From Lysobacteraceae bacterium PS02340 (lineage in GTDB: Bacteria; Pseudomonadota; Gammaproteobacteria; Xanthomonadales; Xanthomonadaceae), in the NCBI GenBank assembly GCA_029959605.1, contig JASCOC010000003.1:62001-126000 (forward strand): a DNA stretch of 64,000 nt. The letters run 5' to 3'. A model generated the notes under the pieces. The model was not told the origin of the DNA. It was given only the letters and a program-made list of their open reading frames with translations, and searched no databases. Numbering within the stretch: position 1 is the stretch's first letter; the number at the start of each line of letters is the position of its first letter. The translations under genes were made by a program, and so were the position numbers. Of the stretch, positions 24,955 to 35,041 are shown in pieces.

Positions 24955-25407
24955 ATGTTCCGGAGCCACTGCACCGCCGCCCTGCTCGTTCCGCTGCTGC
25001 TCGTGTCCAGGGCCGTGTCAGCCAACCCCGAGGTGGACCGCATGTTCGCCGGGCAGGACACCAACGGGGATGGTGTGATCGACCAGGCCGAAGCCCGCGC
25101 GGAAGCGGCGCGGGTGTTCCGGACGCTCGATACGAACCGGGACGATGTGCTGGTCATCGCCGAACTCGACCCGCAGGTCGCCAAGGGCAGCCCGGGCGGC
25201 GTCGGGTTTCCGCCCGATGTCCACGCCGCGTTGCGACAGGCGACGATGCAGCGCTGGGATGCCGACGGCGATGGCCGGGTCACCCTCGCCGAAATCCAGC
25301 AGGCGTTCGTGCACGGCCTGCTGATGGCGGACCACGACGGCGACGGCAAGGTCACGCGCGCCGAACTGGTCCGCATGCATCAGGGCGTCATCGCGCCGAC
25401 GCGTTGA
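24955..25407 (+). CDS. Exported four-EF-hand calcium-binding protein (copy 1)
   Basis: 150 residues with a signal peptide (ALLVPLLLVSRAVSA). Four EF-hand loops follow: DTNGDGVIDQAE, DTNRDDVLVIAE, DADGDGRVTLAE and DHDGDGKVTRAE. Three have all expected acidic ligands; in the second loop glycine 6 is replaced by Asp (NRDD). The layout is that of a small periplasmic calmodulin-like protein. Its paralogue at 26625 shares the same order, spacing and the ending Q-G-V-I/V-A-P. An MBL-fold lipoprotein gene lies between them. Calcium binding is expected; the partner is unknown. Confidence 0.9.
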   Translation: MFRSHCTAALLVPLLLVSRAVSANPEVDRMFAGQDTNGDGVIDQAEARAEAARVFRTLDTNRDDVLVIAELDPQVAKGSPGGVGFPPDVHAALRQATMQRWDADGDGRVTLAEIQQAFVHGLLMADHDGDGKVTRAELVRMHQGVIAPTR

Positions 25408-25409
25408 GG

Positions 25410-25438
25410 CCGATGCGGACGGCACGCGTCCGCATCGG
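25410..25438. terminator. 12-bp perfect hairpin between convergent genes
   Basis: CCGATGCGGACG-GCACG-CGTCCGCATCGG begins two bases after the EF-hand stop and ends nine bases before the end of the convergent MBL gene. No T-run is present. Its position suggests bidirectional termination or transcript-end protection. Confidence 0.6.
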
Positions 25439-25447
25439 TGTGACGGT

Positions 25448-26404
25448 TCACTGCAGCGGCGCCCAGACGAAGCTGCCCTCGCGGCGCACGATCCGACCCA
25501 GTCCCGGGTACGGGAAATGCGGCGAGGCCACAGTGACGCCGCTGTCGGCCGCGCGCGCCAGCAGGGCTTCGCGGCTGGCCTCGGCGGCCGGCGCATCGCC
25601 GTCGAACGCGATCGTCCACTGCGGCCGCTGCACCGATACCGCGAAGTGGTGCGCGCCGTCGCCGATGTAGAGCAGGCGCGCATCGCCGTCGACGATCTCG
25701 TAGGCGCTGTGCCCCGCCGTGTGGCCTTCGACCGCCACCGCAGTGACGCCCGGCACCACCTCAGCGCCCGGTGCGAATGCGTCGACGCGCGGCGAGATCG
25801 CCGCCGCCAGCGCGGCATTCGAAGGATCGGCCTGCAACGCCTGCCATTCCGGCGCCGACAGGTGCACGGTCGCGTTCGCGAACACGGCCTGGTCGGCATC
25901 GTCGACGAGCCCGCCGACGTGGTCGGGATGCGCGTGGCTGATGAAGATGTCGGTGACCTCCGCCGGCTCGACGCCTGCGGCGCGCAATGACGCCGGCAGA
26001 CGGCCCGCATCGGCGAAGTCGGCATCGCCGGCGCCGGTGTCGAACAGCAGCACGCGGTCGCCGCTGCGCACCAGCAGGGCCTGCACGCTCAGATGCACGG
26101 TGTCGGTGGGTTCGCCGGCCTTTGTCAGCAGCGCATCGACTTCGGCCTTCGGCGCGCCGATGCCGAGCGTTTTTCCGTCATTTGGAAACCGGATGTCGCC
26201 GTCGCGCAGCACGACTGCATCGAGCGTGCCGATCTTGAAACGATGCACGTCGGCGCTGTCGGCGGCGGGGGCGGTGTCGGCGGTCGTCATCGGCGGCGGC
26301 GGTGCATCGACGGTGGCCGGCGGCGGCGCGGGCTCGGAGCAGGCGGCGAGCACCGCGGCGAGGGCAGTGGCGAGCAGCGCACGGGCAGGACGGACAGAAC
26401 GCAT
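25448..26404 (-). CDS. Metallo-beta-lactamase-fold lipoprotein
   Basis: 318 residues. A lipoprotein signal ends ALAAVLAAC (cysteine near 22), followed by a proline-rich linker. The MBL metal motif HAHPDH lies near residue 160, with GHTAGHS near 240 and a late ligand in GDGAHH near 260; SPHFPYPGLG lies near the C-terminus. The arrangement resembles MBL hydrolases of the quorum-quenching-lactonase or alkylsulfatase-like class rather than a true beta-lactamase. Substrate unknown. GGAG precedes the ATG by eight bases. It sits between two EF-hand genes on the opposite strand. Confidence 0.87.
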   Translation of the reverse strand: MRSVRPARALLATALAAVLAACSEPAPPPATVDAPPPPMTTADTAPAADSADVHRFKIGTLDAVVLRDGDIRFPNDGKTLGIGAPKAEVDALLTKAGEPTDTVHLSVQALLVRSGDRVLLFDTGAGDADFADAGRLPASLRAAGVEPAEVTDIFISHAHPDHVGGLVDDADQAVFANATVHLSAPEWQALQADPSNAALAAAISPRVDAFAPGAEVVPGVTAVAVEGHTAGHSAYEIVDGDARLLYIGDGAHHFAVSVQRPQWTIAFDGDAPAAEASREALLARAADSGVTVASPHFPYPGLGRIVRREGSFVWAPLQ

Positions 26405-26624
26405 GAGCAGAACTCCGGAAAAGGGACGCGGCCGTTTTGGGGCCGGACACGATGCCCGGCAAGCATAATCCCGGGGCAGGTTTCGATTGATTGCACCGGC
26501 GGCCTGATGCATTCCGTGATCATTGCCGCGATGCCAGCGAAAGAAAATCCGACGCAATGGCACGCCGCTGCTGGACGCATGTGTTGCTATCGTGGTCGCA
26601 ACACCATGCAAGGAAGCAGGACAC

Positions 26625-27068
26625 ATGAAAGGACACATCGCCGCATTGCTCGCGATATCGCTGCTCAACCTGTCTCCAGCACACGCGGACCCGCGCGCCG
26701 CCGCGCACGTTGAGAACATGTTCCGCGTCGTGGATACGAATCGCGACGGCGTTATCACGATTGCCGAGAGTGATGTCGCGATCGAAACCGAATTCCGGAA
26801 GTTCGACCTCGACGGCGATGGCATCTGGAGCTACGCCGAAGTGAGCAAGCAACAACTTGACGCAGGCGCCTCGCAACTACCGCCAGACGTGCAGGCGAAG
26901 GTCATTGCGGGCGTCTACGCCAACTACGATGTGGACGGCGACCGACGTATCACGCTCGCGAACTACCGGCAGGTCCAGACCGCGATGCTGCTGCAGGCGG
27001 ACTTCGACAAGGACGGCCAGGTGACACTGCAGGAAGCGCGCCAGCTGCATGGCGTGGTCGCGCCCTGA
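26625..27068 (+). CDS. Exported four-EF-hand calcium-binding protein (copy 2)
   Basis: 147 residues: signal peptide (AALLAISLLNLSPAHA), then DTNRDGVITIAE, DLDGDGIWSYAE, DVDGDRRITLAN and DFDKDGQVTLQE. In the third loop the last glutamate is Asn, so that site is probably weak. It is a clear paralogue of 24955-25407. A TATCGT box 32 bases before the ATG is a possible -10. The stretch 26405-26624 upstream looks less G+C-rich than its surroundings, which may mark a recent junction. Its stop is 12 bases from the end of convergent speA. Confidence 0.9.
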   Translation: MKGHIAALLAISLLNLSPAHADPRAAAHVENMFRVVDTNRDGVITIAESDVAIETEFRKFDLDGDGIWSYAEVSKQQLDAGASQLPPDVQAKVIAGVYANYDVDGDRRITLANYRQVQTAMLLQADFDKDGQVTLQEARQLHGVVAP

Positions 27069-27080
27069 CCGCCCGGCGCG

Positions 27081-28970
27081 TCACTCCAGCGGCGTGTCGT
27101 CCAGATACGTGTAGCCGGTGAGTCCGGCTTCCAGCGCGTCCTTGAGCCGCTGCGATTCGTCGGCGTCCAGCGCGGCATCGTCGACCAGCGTGGTGTAGCG
27201 CGCGCGCAGGTGGTCGAGGCGATAGCCCACGTAGTCGAGCATCACGTCGGTGGTGTCGCCGCGACGCTGCTGCACGACCGTGATGCCGTCGCCCTCGATC
27301 TTCACTTCGACCGCGTCGGTGTCGCCGAACAGGTTGTGGATGTCGCCGAGGATTTCCTGGTAGGCGCCGACCATGAAGAACCCGAGCCGGTACTGCTCGC
27401 CCTTGCGCAGCGGATGCAGCGGCAGCGAGGTGTCGAGATCCTCGTTCTCGACGTAGATGTCGATCTTGCCGTCGGAATCGCAGGTCAGATCCGCGATCAC
27501 GCCGCGACGCTCGGGCAGTTCGTCGAGGCGCTCGATCGGCACGATCGGGAACACCTGGTCGATCGCCCACACGTCGGGCATCGATTCGAACACGCTGAAA
27601 TTGACGAAGTACTTGTCGACCAGCCGCTCGTTGAGTTCGTCGAGCAGCGGGCGGTGGCTCTTCTCGTCGAAGGTCAGCCGCGCGCGCACCGCGTGCGCGA
27701 TCGCATAGAACAGATCGTCGATGCGCGCGCGATGCGTCAGGTCCAGCTGGCCCAGTGCGTAGAGCGCCAGACCTTCGGCGTGATGGTGCTGCGCTTCGTG
27801 GAACAGCTCGACCGCCGGACGCGAGGTCAGTTCGGTATGGAGCTCGCGCAGATTCGCGACCACGGCCGGCTCGTCGTCGTGCACATCCGGCACGCGACCC
27901 TCGGGCGCACGTTCGACTTCGGACACGTTGGCGACCAGCACCGCGTGGTGCGCGGTCATCGCGCGACCGCATTCGGTGACGATGCGCGGCGGCGTGAGGC
28001 CGTGCTCGGCGCAGGCCTGCGCCAGCGGCTGCACGATCGAACCGGCGTACTGGCGGATGCCGTAGTTCACCGAGTTGTAGCTGCGCGAACGCGTGCCTTC
28101 GTAATCGACGCCGAGACCACCGCCGACATCGACGTGGCTGATCGTCGCGCCGAGCTTGGTCAGCTCGACGAAATAACGCACCGCCTCGCGCATGCCGTTG
28201 GAGATGTCGCGGACGTTGGAGATCTGCGAACCCATGTGGAAATGCAGCAGCTGCAGGCAATCGGGCATACCGGCGTCGCGCAGCTTCTTCCACAGGTCCA
28301 GCAGCTGGCGCGGGTTAAGGCCGAACTTGGCCTTGTCGCCGCCGCTGTTCTGCCACTTGCCCGCGCCCAGAGACGCAAGACGCATGCGCACACCGAGGCC
28401 CGGCTTCACGCCGAGCGCGGCGGCTTCTTCCATCACCAGCGCGAGCTCGGACGGCTTCTCGACGACGATGAAGGTCTGCAGGCCCAGCTTGCGGCCGATC
28501 AGCGCGAGCCGGATGTACTCGCGGTCCTTGTAGCCGTTGCAGACCACGAGCCCGCCCGGACGCGACAGCGCCAGTACCGCCATCAGTTCCGGCTTGCTGC
28601 CCGCTTCCAGACCGAAGCCGTCGCCGTGATGCGAGGCCAGCGTGCCGGCGACGCCCTGGTGCTGGTTGACCTTGATCGGATACACGGCCGTGTAGCCGCC
28701 CGGATAGTCCCACTCGGCCTGCGCCTGCGCGAACGCGTCCTGCAGCCGCGCGAGGCGGTCACCGAGGATGTCGGGGAAGCGCACCAGCATGGGCAATTGC
28801 GCGCCGTTCGCGCGCGCGGCGTCGACCGCCTCGGGCAGCGCGATCGACGGGCCCTGCTGGCCGCGCGGCGACACCACGATGCGGCCGGCGTCATCGACGT
28901 CGAAATACCCCTCGCTCCAGTGCGGGATCGAGTAGGTCTTGCGGGCGAGGTCGGGGGACCAGGCGGTCAT
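27081..28970 (-). CDS. speA: Biosynthetic arginine decarboxylase
   Basis: 629 residues, the length of PLP-dependent SpeA of alanine-racemase fold. It converts arginine to agmatine on the way to putrescine and spermidine. The PLP lysine lies in YPIKVNQHQ near residue 95. Other core blocks are LHFHMGSQI, VDVGGGLGVDYEGTRS, TECGRAMTAHHAVL, and a late CDSDGKID segment with the specificity cysteine. The first residues MTAWSPDLARKTYSIPHW are the usual N-terminus, so I chose 28970 over ATGs at 28979 and 29003. speE lies 2 kb away in the opposite orientation; agmatine-to-putrescine genes are not in view. Confidence 0.97.
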   Translation of the reverse strand: MTAWSPDLARKTYSIPHWSEGYFDVDDAGRIVVSPRGQQGPSIALPEAVDAARANGAQLPMLVRFPDILGDRLARLQDAFAQAQAEWDYPGGYTAVYPIKVNQHQGVAGTLASHHGDGFGLEAGSKPELMAVLALSRPGGLVVCNGYKDREYIRLALIGRKLGLQTFIVVEKPSELALVMEEAAALGVKPGLGVRMRLASLGAGKWQNSGGDKAKFGLNPRQLLDLWKKLRDAGMPDCLQLLHFHMGSQISNVRDISNGMREAVRYFVELTKLGATISHVDVGGGLGVDYEGTRSRSYNSVNYGIRQYAGSIVQPLAQACAEHGLTPPRIVTECGRAMTAHHAVLVANVSEVERAPEGRVPDVHDDEPAVVANLRELHTELTSRPAVELFHEAQHHHAEGLALYALGQLDLTHRARIDDLFYAIAHAVRARLTFDEKSHRPLLDELNERLVDKYFVNFSVFESMPDVWAIDQVFPIVPIERLDELPERRGVIADLTCDSDGKIDIYVENEDLDTSLPLHPLRKGEQYRLGFFMVGAYQEILGDIHNLFGDTDAVEVKIEGDGITVVQQRRGDTTDVMLDYVGYRLDHLRARYTTLVDDAALDADESQRLKDALEAGLTGYTYLDDTPLE

Positions 28971-29003
28971 CGGCGGCATTCCGGTCGAGCGTGAAGGCCG
29001 CAT

Positions 29004-29009
29004 AGTCTA
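29004..29009 (-). promoter_or_regulatory. Candidate -10 box (TAGACT) for speA
   Basis: On the minus strand TAGACT lies 33 bases before the speA ATG, in the 82-base gap after the M48 peptidase gene. No -35 is obvious. Confidence 0.35.
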
Positions 29010-29052
29010 GGGTCTGGCAGCCGAACCTGTGGTGACACAGCCGCCGTGGCGC

Positions 29053-30972
29053 TCAGAACGCCCGGCGCGTCCCGCGTCGGTAGACGGGCGCGCCGCACAG
29101 ACGCCGGACCTGCTTGGCCAGCGCTGCGGCGTCGCTGCCGGTGAACACCGTGTGGCTGCCCGGCAGCTGCAGCGCCTCTGACACCGCGCGCAGTCCGGCG
29201 GCTTCGCTGGCGATCGAGCCACGCCAGTCCAGCAGCAGCACGTAATGCGCGGACTGTTCGCGCATGGCGACCTCTTTGCACGCCAGCCATGCGCGGACGA
29301 TACGCGCGTGGCCGGCGAGCGCGGCGCTCAGCTGCCCCAGTGCGGCCACGTCGAGATCGTGCGGCTGCAACGCATCGCCATCGACGACGGCACCGCGATC
29401 GCGCAGATCGTCGGCGCGCGGGGCGAGTTCGTCACGCAGCGCGGTGATCCGGGTGGCCATCGCGGCATCCATGTCGGGATCGCGCAGCAGTGCCGCCAGC
29501 GTGTCGCCGACCGGGCCGACCGCGCCTGCGTCGCGCGCGACCGCCTGACGCAAGCGGGCGATGCCGTCGAGATCACCCGCCTGCAGCTGCCGCAGGCCCA
29601 GCCGAAACGCGATCATCGCGCTGTCCGGATGCGCGGCATGCGCGCGCGCCAGCACCGGCAGCGGATCGCGGTCGATCTCGACCGTCTCGAACAGCCGCGC
29701 ATGTTCGACGGCTTCGTCGGCCGAGCGCTCCGGCAAGGCGTCGAGCGCATGGAAACGTGCGCGATCGTCCGCGCCCGCCGCGTGCAATGCCTGCCATTCC
29801 GTCTTCAGTTGCGTGCGCCAGTGCTGGTCCAGGTCGCGTTCGATGGCGTCCAGCGCATCGCCGAGCCATACCGATGCAGGTGCGCCGGGCGTGCGCAGGA
29901 CGGCAGACGCGCCCAGCGCGTCGAGACGCCGCGCCAGCACCGGATGCGTGTCGTCGGGATCGACATCGCGGTCGGCAATCGCGAGCAGACGCGCCGGATC
30001 GGGCTGCGGTTCGGCGCGCAGGCCATCGATCAATGGCGCCAGCAACTGCGCCGGTGGATGCGACTGCACGCGGGCGCGGGCGAGTACGCGCGGCCACAAC
30101 GTCGACTGCAGGCGGCCACTGCCGTGTTCGATGCGCAGCAGCGCACTGGCCATCGCGCCCCGGTCGACGACCCGCGCGGCGGTCGCGTCGGCGCGGAACT
30201 CGTGCGCCCGCGCGAGCACGAAACTCCACGCGTCGAACAGCGGTGCGTACCACGCGTAGAACCGCGCGATCGGCATCGAGAGCAGGAAACCGCTGCGCGA
30301 CAGACCGTCGACGGCGCGATACCAGGTGAAGCGCACGCGGTAGAGCCAGCCGGACAGGCGCCCGTGCCGCTCGCCGAAATGCCCGAATTCGTGCGCGATC
30401 ACCGCGGCGGCCTCGTCGCGATCGAGCAGCTGCAGCAGCGGCAGCCCCAGCACGAGGTAATGCCGATGCCCCGCGAGGCCGAGCAGGCGCGGCAGGCTGG
30501 CCGCGGCAGCATTGAGCCGGGTGTCGATAACGATGCCGGCCAGCGGCGGTGCACCGGTCGCCTGGCGCAGGCGCTCGACTTCGGCCTGTAGTACCGGCGC
30601 CTCATCCGGTGCCAGTAATCGACCGCTCGGTACCTCGAAGCGCACCCACAGCGCGCGCACCAACGCGGCGATCCCGGCACCGGCGATCAACAGCACGATC
30701 GCCAGCTGCGGCTCGAAACGCACGCCCTGCACGAGCACGCGCCATGCGATCGCCAGCGGCGCGGCCAGGAGCAGCAGCGACAGGCCGATCAGGAAGCCGT
30801 AACCGGCGAGCGCCAGCAGCACCACACGCACGAGATACGTGCGCGGCGACGCGGCAGCGAGGGTTTCCAGGCGCTGGACCCGCGCGCGATGTCGGGCGGT
30901 GGCGGCCTCCGCCGCGCGGCGATCTTCCATGGGCTCGGCGGTGTCGGCAGCAGGTGCATCGCAGTATCGCAT
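29053..30972 (-). CDS. Membrane M48 metallopeptidase
   Basis: 639 residues. Two adjacent hydrophobic helices (about 48-75 and 88-105) precede the peptidase domain. The zinc motif is HEFGH (VIAHEFGHFGERHG) near residue 195, and the third ligand is expected in the later EFRADATAARVV segment near 260. The remaining half is helical and TPR-like with a glutamate/arginine-rich pattern. It probably cleaves membrane or periplasmic proteins for quality control, as in HtpX/LoiP relatives. The ATG at 30972 was preferred to the GTG at 30984. It is divergent from speE and separates it from speA. Confidence 0.88.
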   Translation of the reverse strand: MRYCDAPAADTAEPMEDRRAAEAATARHRARVQRLETLAAASPRTYLVRVVLLALAGYGFLIGLSLLLLAAPLAIAWRVLVQGVRFEPQLAIVLLIAGAGIAALVRALWVRFEVPSGRLLAPDEAPVLQAEVERLRQATGAPPLAGIVIDTRLNAAAASLPRLLGLAGHRHYLVLGLPLLQLLDRDEAAAVIAHEFGHFGERHGRLSGWLYRVRFTWYRAVDGLSRSGFLLSMPIARFYAWYAPLFDAWSFVLARAHEFRADATAARVVDRGAMASALLRIEHGSGRLQSTLWPRVLARARVQSHPPAQLLAPLIDGLRAEPQPDPARLLAIADRDVDPDDTHPVLARRLDALGASAVLRTPGAPASVWLGDALDAIERDLDQHWRTQLKTEWQALHAAGADDRARFHALDALPERSADEAVEHARLFETVEIDRDPLPVLARAHAAHPDSAMIAFRLGLRQLQAGDLDGIARLRQAVARDAGAVGPVGDTLAALLRDPDMDAAMATRITALRDELAPRADDLRDRGAVVDGDALQPHDLDVAALGQLSAALAGHARIVRAWLACKEVAMREQSAHYVLLLDWRGSIASEAAGLRAVSEALQLPGSHTVFTGSDAAALAKQVRRLCGAPVYRRGTRRAF

Positions 30973-31006
30973 CGGCCCGGACACGAAGCCGACATCCGGA
31001 CTTCGC

Positions 31007-31012
31007 TACAAT
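31007..31012 (+). promoter_or_regulatory. Candidate -10 box (TACAAT) for speE
   Basis: TACAAT matches the box before argS exactly, including the preceding CGCN context. It lies 75 bases before the speE ATG, implying a leader of about 65 bases. Confidence 0.45.
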
Positions 31013-31086
31013 TTCGCCCCTCGCGCCAGGCGCCGCCCCCGCGCGCCGCCGCCCGATTTCCCTTCATCCGCTTTGCAGGACACCCC

Positions 31087-31938
31087 ATGACCGCGCCCAA
31101 CTGGCTCTACGAAAACTTCGACACCGCCGGCTCGGCCATCGGCTTCCGCGTCAACGCGAAGCTCGACGAAGTGCAGTCGCCTTTCCAGAAGATCGAAATC
31201 TACGAGAGCACCGACTGGGGCAACGTCATGCTCATCGACGGCGCGATGATGGTCACCACGCGCGACAACTTCCTCTATCACGAGATGATGTCGCACCCGG
31301 CACTGTTCACCCACGCCGATCCGAAGACCGTCGTGATCATCGGCGGCGGCGACTGCGGCACGCTGCGCGAAGTGCTGCGCCACCCGGGCGTCGAGAAGGC
31401 CGTGCAGTGCGACATCGACGAGCAGGTCACGCGCATGGCGGAGAAGTACTTCCCCGAGCTGTGCGAATCCAATGGCGACCCGCGCGCCGAGATCCTGTTC
31501 GACGACGGCATCGCCTACATGGCGAATTGCGAACCCGGCAGTGTCGACATCGTGATCGTCGATTCGACCGATCCGGTCGGCCCGGCCGAAGGCCTGTTCA
31601 ACAAGGCGTTCTTCGAAAGCTGCCACCGCGCGCTGAAGGACGACGGCATTCTCGTGCAGCAGTCCGAGTCCCCGCTGGTGCTGCTGGACCTCATCAAGGC
31701 CATGCGCGCCGAGATGGGCAAGGCCGGCTTCACCACGTTCCAGACCCTGCCCTTCCCGCAGCCTTGCTACCCGACCGGCTGGTGGAGCTGCACGCTGGCG
31801 CGCAAGGGCCAGGGCTTCGACTTCCGCGAAGCCGACGCGCGCGCCAAGCCGTTCGAGACGCTGTACTACACCGCCGACATCCACACGGGCGCGCAGTCGC
31901 TGCCACCGTTCGTGGCGAAGGCGCTGGGCGAGGGCTGA
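31087..31938 (+). CDS. speE: Spermidine synthase
   Basis: 283 residues. It transfers the aminopropyl group of decarboxylated SAM to putrescine in the cytosol. Landmarks are MLIDGAMMVTTRDNFLYHEMM, split around the substrate tyrosine, the SAM-binding IIGGGDCGTLREVLRH near residue 90, and the catalytic aspartate in VDSTDPVGPAEGLF near 160, followed by QSESP. Length and order agree with bacterial SpeE. speD is not adjacent. A hairpin terminator separates it from the convergent PII gene. Confidence 0.97.
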   Translation: MTAPNWLYENFDTAGSAIGFRVNAKLDEVQSPFQKIEIYESTDWGNVMLIDGAMMVTTRDNFLYHEMMSHPALFTHADPKTVVIIGGGDCGTLREVLRHPGVEKAVQCDIDEQVTRMAEKYFPELCESNGDPRAEILFDDGIAYMANCEPGSVDIVIVDSTDPVGPAEGLFNKAFFESCHRALKDDGILVQQSESPLVLLDLIKAMRAEMGKAGFTTFQTLPFPQPCYPTGWWSCTLARKGQGFDFREADARAKPFETLYYTADIHTGAQSLPPFVAKALGEG

Positions 31939-31970
31939 GCGCAGGCTTCGGCCACCCGTTGCGAATACGA

Positions 31971-31994
31971 CAAGCCCCGCATCGCGGGGCCTTG
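31971..31994. terminator. Terminator-like hairpin between speE and the PII gene
   Basis: CAAG-CCCCGC-ATC-GCGGGG-CCTTG is a 6-bp GC stem flanked by further pairing (CAAG/CTTG). It lies between convergent genes and probably ends transcripts from both sides. T-runs are short. Confidence 0.6.
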
Positions 31995-32034
31995 TCCGTT
32001 CCGGCGTCGCGATTTTCTGCGCCGCTGCGGGATC

Positions 32035-32439
<405 letters not shown>

Positions 32440-32590
32440 TCACGGCAACCGCGGCTTGTCGCGGCCCCACCCGCATGCTGTAGTGCCGCCCCGCCAGGCG
32501 CCGGGATTCCCCTACGGCGCCCCAGGGCCGCTGCCGACGGCATGCACGTACCCGCCGGGCGAGTCTGGCCATGCAATCAAGGACACCGTG

Positions 32591-32881
32591 ATGATCGATC
32601 TGAACTCCGTCGACGAACTCGCCCGCCGCCTCAGCAGCCTGGTGCCGCCGGGGCTGCGCGAGAGCCGCGAAGAGATCCAGGAAAACTTCAAGGCCGTGCT
32701 GCAGTCGGGCCTGACCAAGCTGGATCTGGTGACCCGCGAGGAATTCGAAGTCCAGCGCGCGGTGCTGTTGCGCACGCGCGAGAAGCTCGAGGCGCTGGAA
32801 GCGCAGGTGCGTCAGATCGAGGCCCAGTCGTCGCCGGCGAGCGCCACGTCGCCCGGTAACGCGAGCAACACCGCCCACTAG
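32591..32881 (+). CDS. ubiK: Ubiquinone biosynthesis accessory factor UbiK (YqiC/BMFP family)
   Basis: 96 residues. A small, mostly helical protein with a coiled coil in its second half (REEFEVQRAVLLRTREKLEAL), the pattern of the UbiK/YqiC membrane-fusogenic family. In E. coli UbiK pairs with UbiJ in a complex that makes ubiquinone aerobically. The final 20 residues are a serine/alanine/proline tail. The ATG at 32591 is immediately preceded by an in-frame GTG. comM starts 10 bases downstream, so the two share a transcript, an order I recall from other Lysobacteraceae. Confidence 0.9.
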   Translation: MIDLNSVDELARRLSSLVPPGLRESREEIQENFKAVLQSGLTKLDLVTREEFEVQRAVLLRTREKLEALEAQVRQIEAQSSPASATSPGNASNTAH

Positions 32882-32891
32882 AGGACACACC

Positions 32892-34391
<1,500 letters not shown>

Positions 34392-34877
34392 TCAGTTTCT
34401 ACAACCCCCCGGCCCCATGGTGGCCTCGGAACATTCCAGAGTGCGTCGACCGGTATCGCGCTCGATGGATTCCCGCTCGGCCCGCCGCTGTGCGACCGTC
34501 TTGCAGATCGTCTGTGGACGGTTGGTGCCGGTCGGACGCTCGCGACGGCAAATCATGCGTTCGTCTTCGGCCCCATTGATGATGGCTTGAATCGCTTCGA
34601 GATGATTGAACAGCTCGATCTGCTGGTGTTCGTCGAGTTCGGTGGTCCGCGACCTGTCTCCGATCAATGACAACACGCGATCCTGCTTGTCCAACAAGTC
34701 GCGTTTCTTGGCGTCGGGCAGATCCTTGTACGCACCTCGGCCCGCCTCGATCGCAATGCGGATCTCCTGCTGCTGTGTGCGGATGGCACCCGCATCCAGA
34801 TTGGGATGATCGTTCGCTGCCGCCGCGCCCGCAATGCAGAGCACGCTGGCCGCCCATATCACCAGAAGTCCTTTCAT
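34392..34877 (-). CDS. Small exported protein with CxRER-G-NR-Q-C motif (copy 1)
   Basis: 161 residues. The signal peptide is MKGLLVIWAASVLCIAGAAA. The middle is helical and charged (QQQEIRIAIEAGRGAYKDLP). The C-terminal region contains CRRERPTGTNRPQTIC: two cysteines about 15 apart around R-E-R, G-[ST]-N-R and Q. The same motif occurs in the 104-residue protein at 37192. I do not know this family. The cysteines probably form a disulfide in the periplasm. The S9 peptidase gene lies between the two copies and is divergent from this one. Confidence 0.7.
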   Translation of the reverse strand: MKGLLVIWAASVLCIAGAAAANDHPNLDAGAIRTQQQEIRIAIEAGRGAYKDLPDAKKRDLLDKQDRVLSLIGDRSRTTELDEHQQIELFNHLEAIQAIINGAEDERMICRRERPTGTNRPQTICKTVAQRRAERESIERDTGRRTLECSEATMGPGGCRN

Positions 34878-35041
34878 CTCGGTTGTCCTTGATCCCCGTT
34901 GAGTCCCGAAATGTAGGCGCCTCGTTTGGTCGCGTCCAGTGCCACCCTGCCATCGGTCACGCCTCGCTTTTAACGGGTTTCCAACACGCCGCGCAGAGCG
35001 TCGCGCTAGCGTCACGCGGCACCACTCACCCGGGGAATCTG

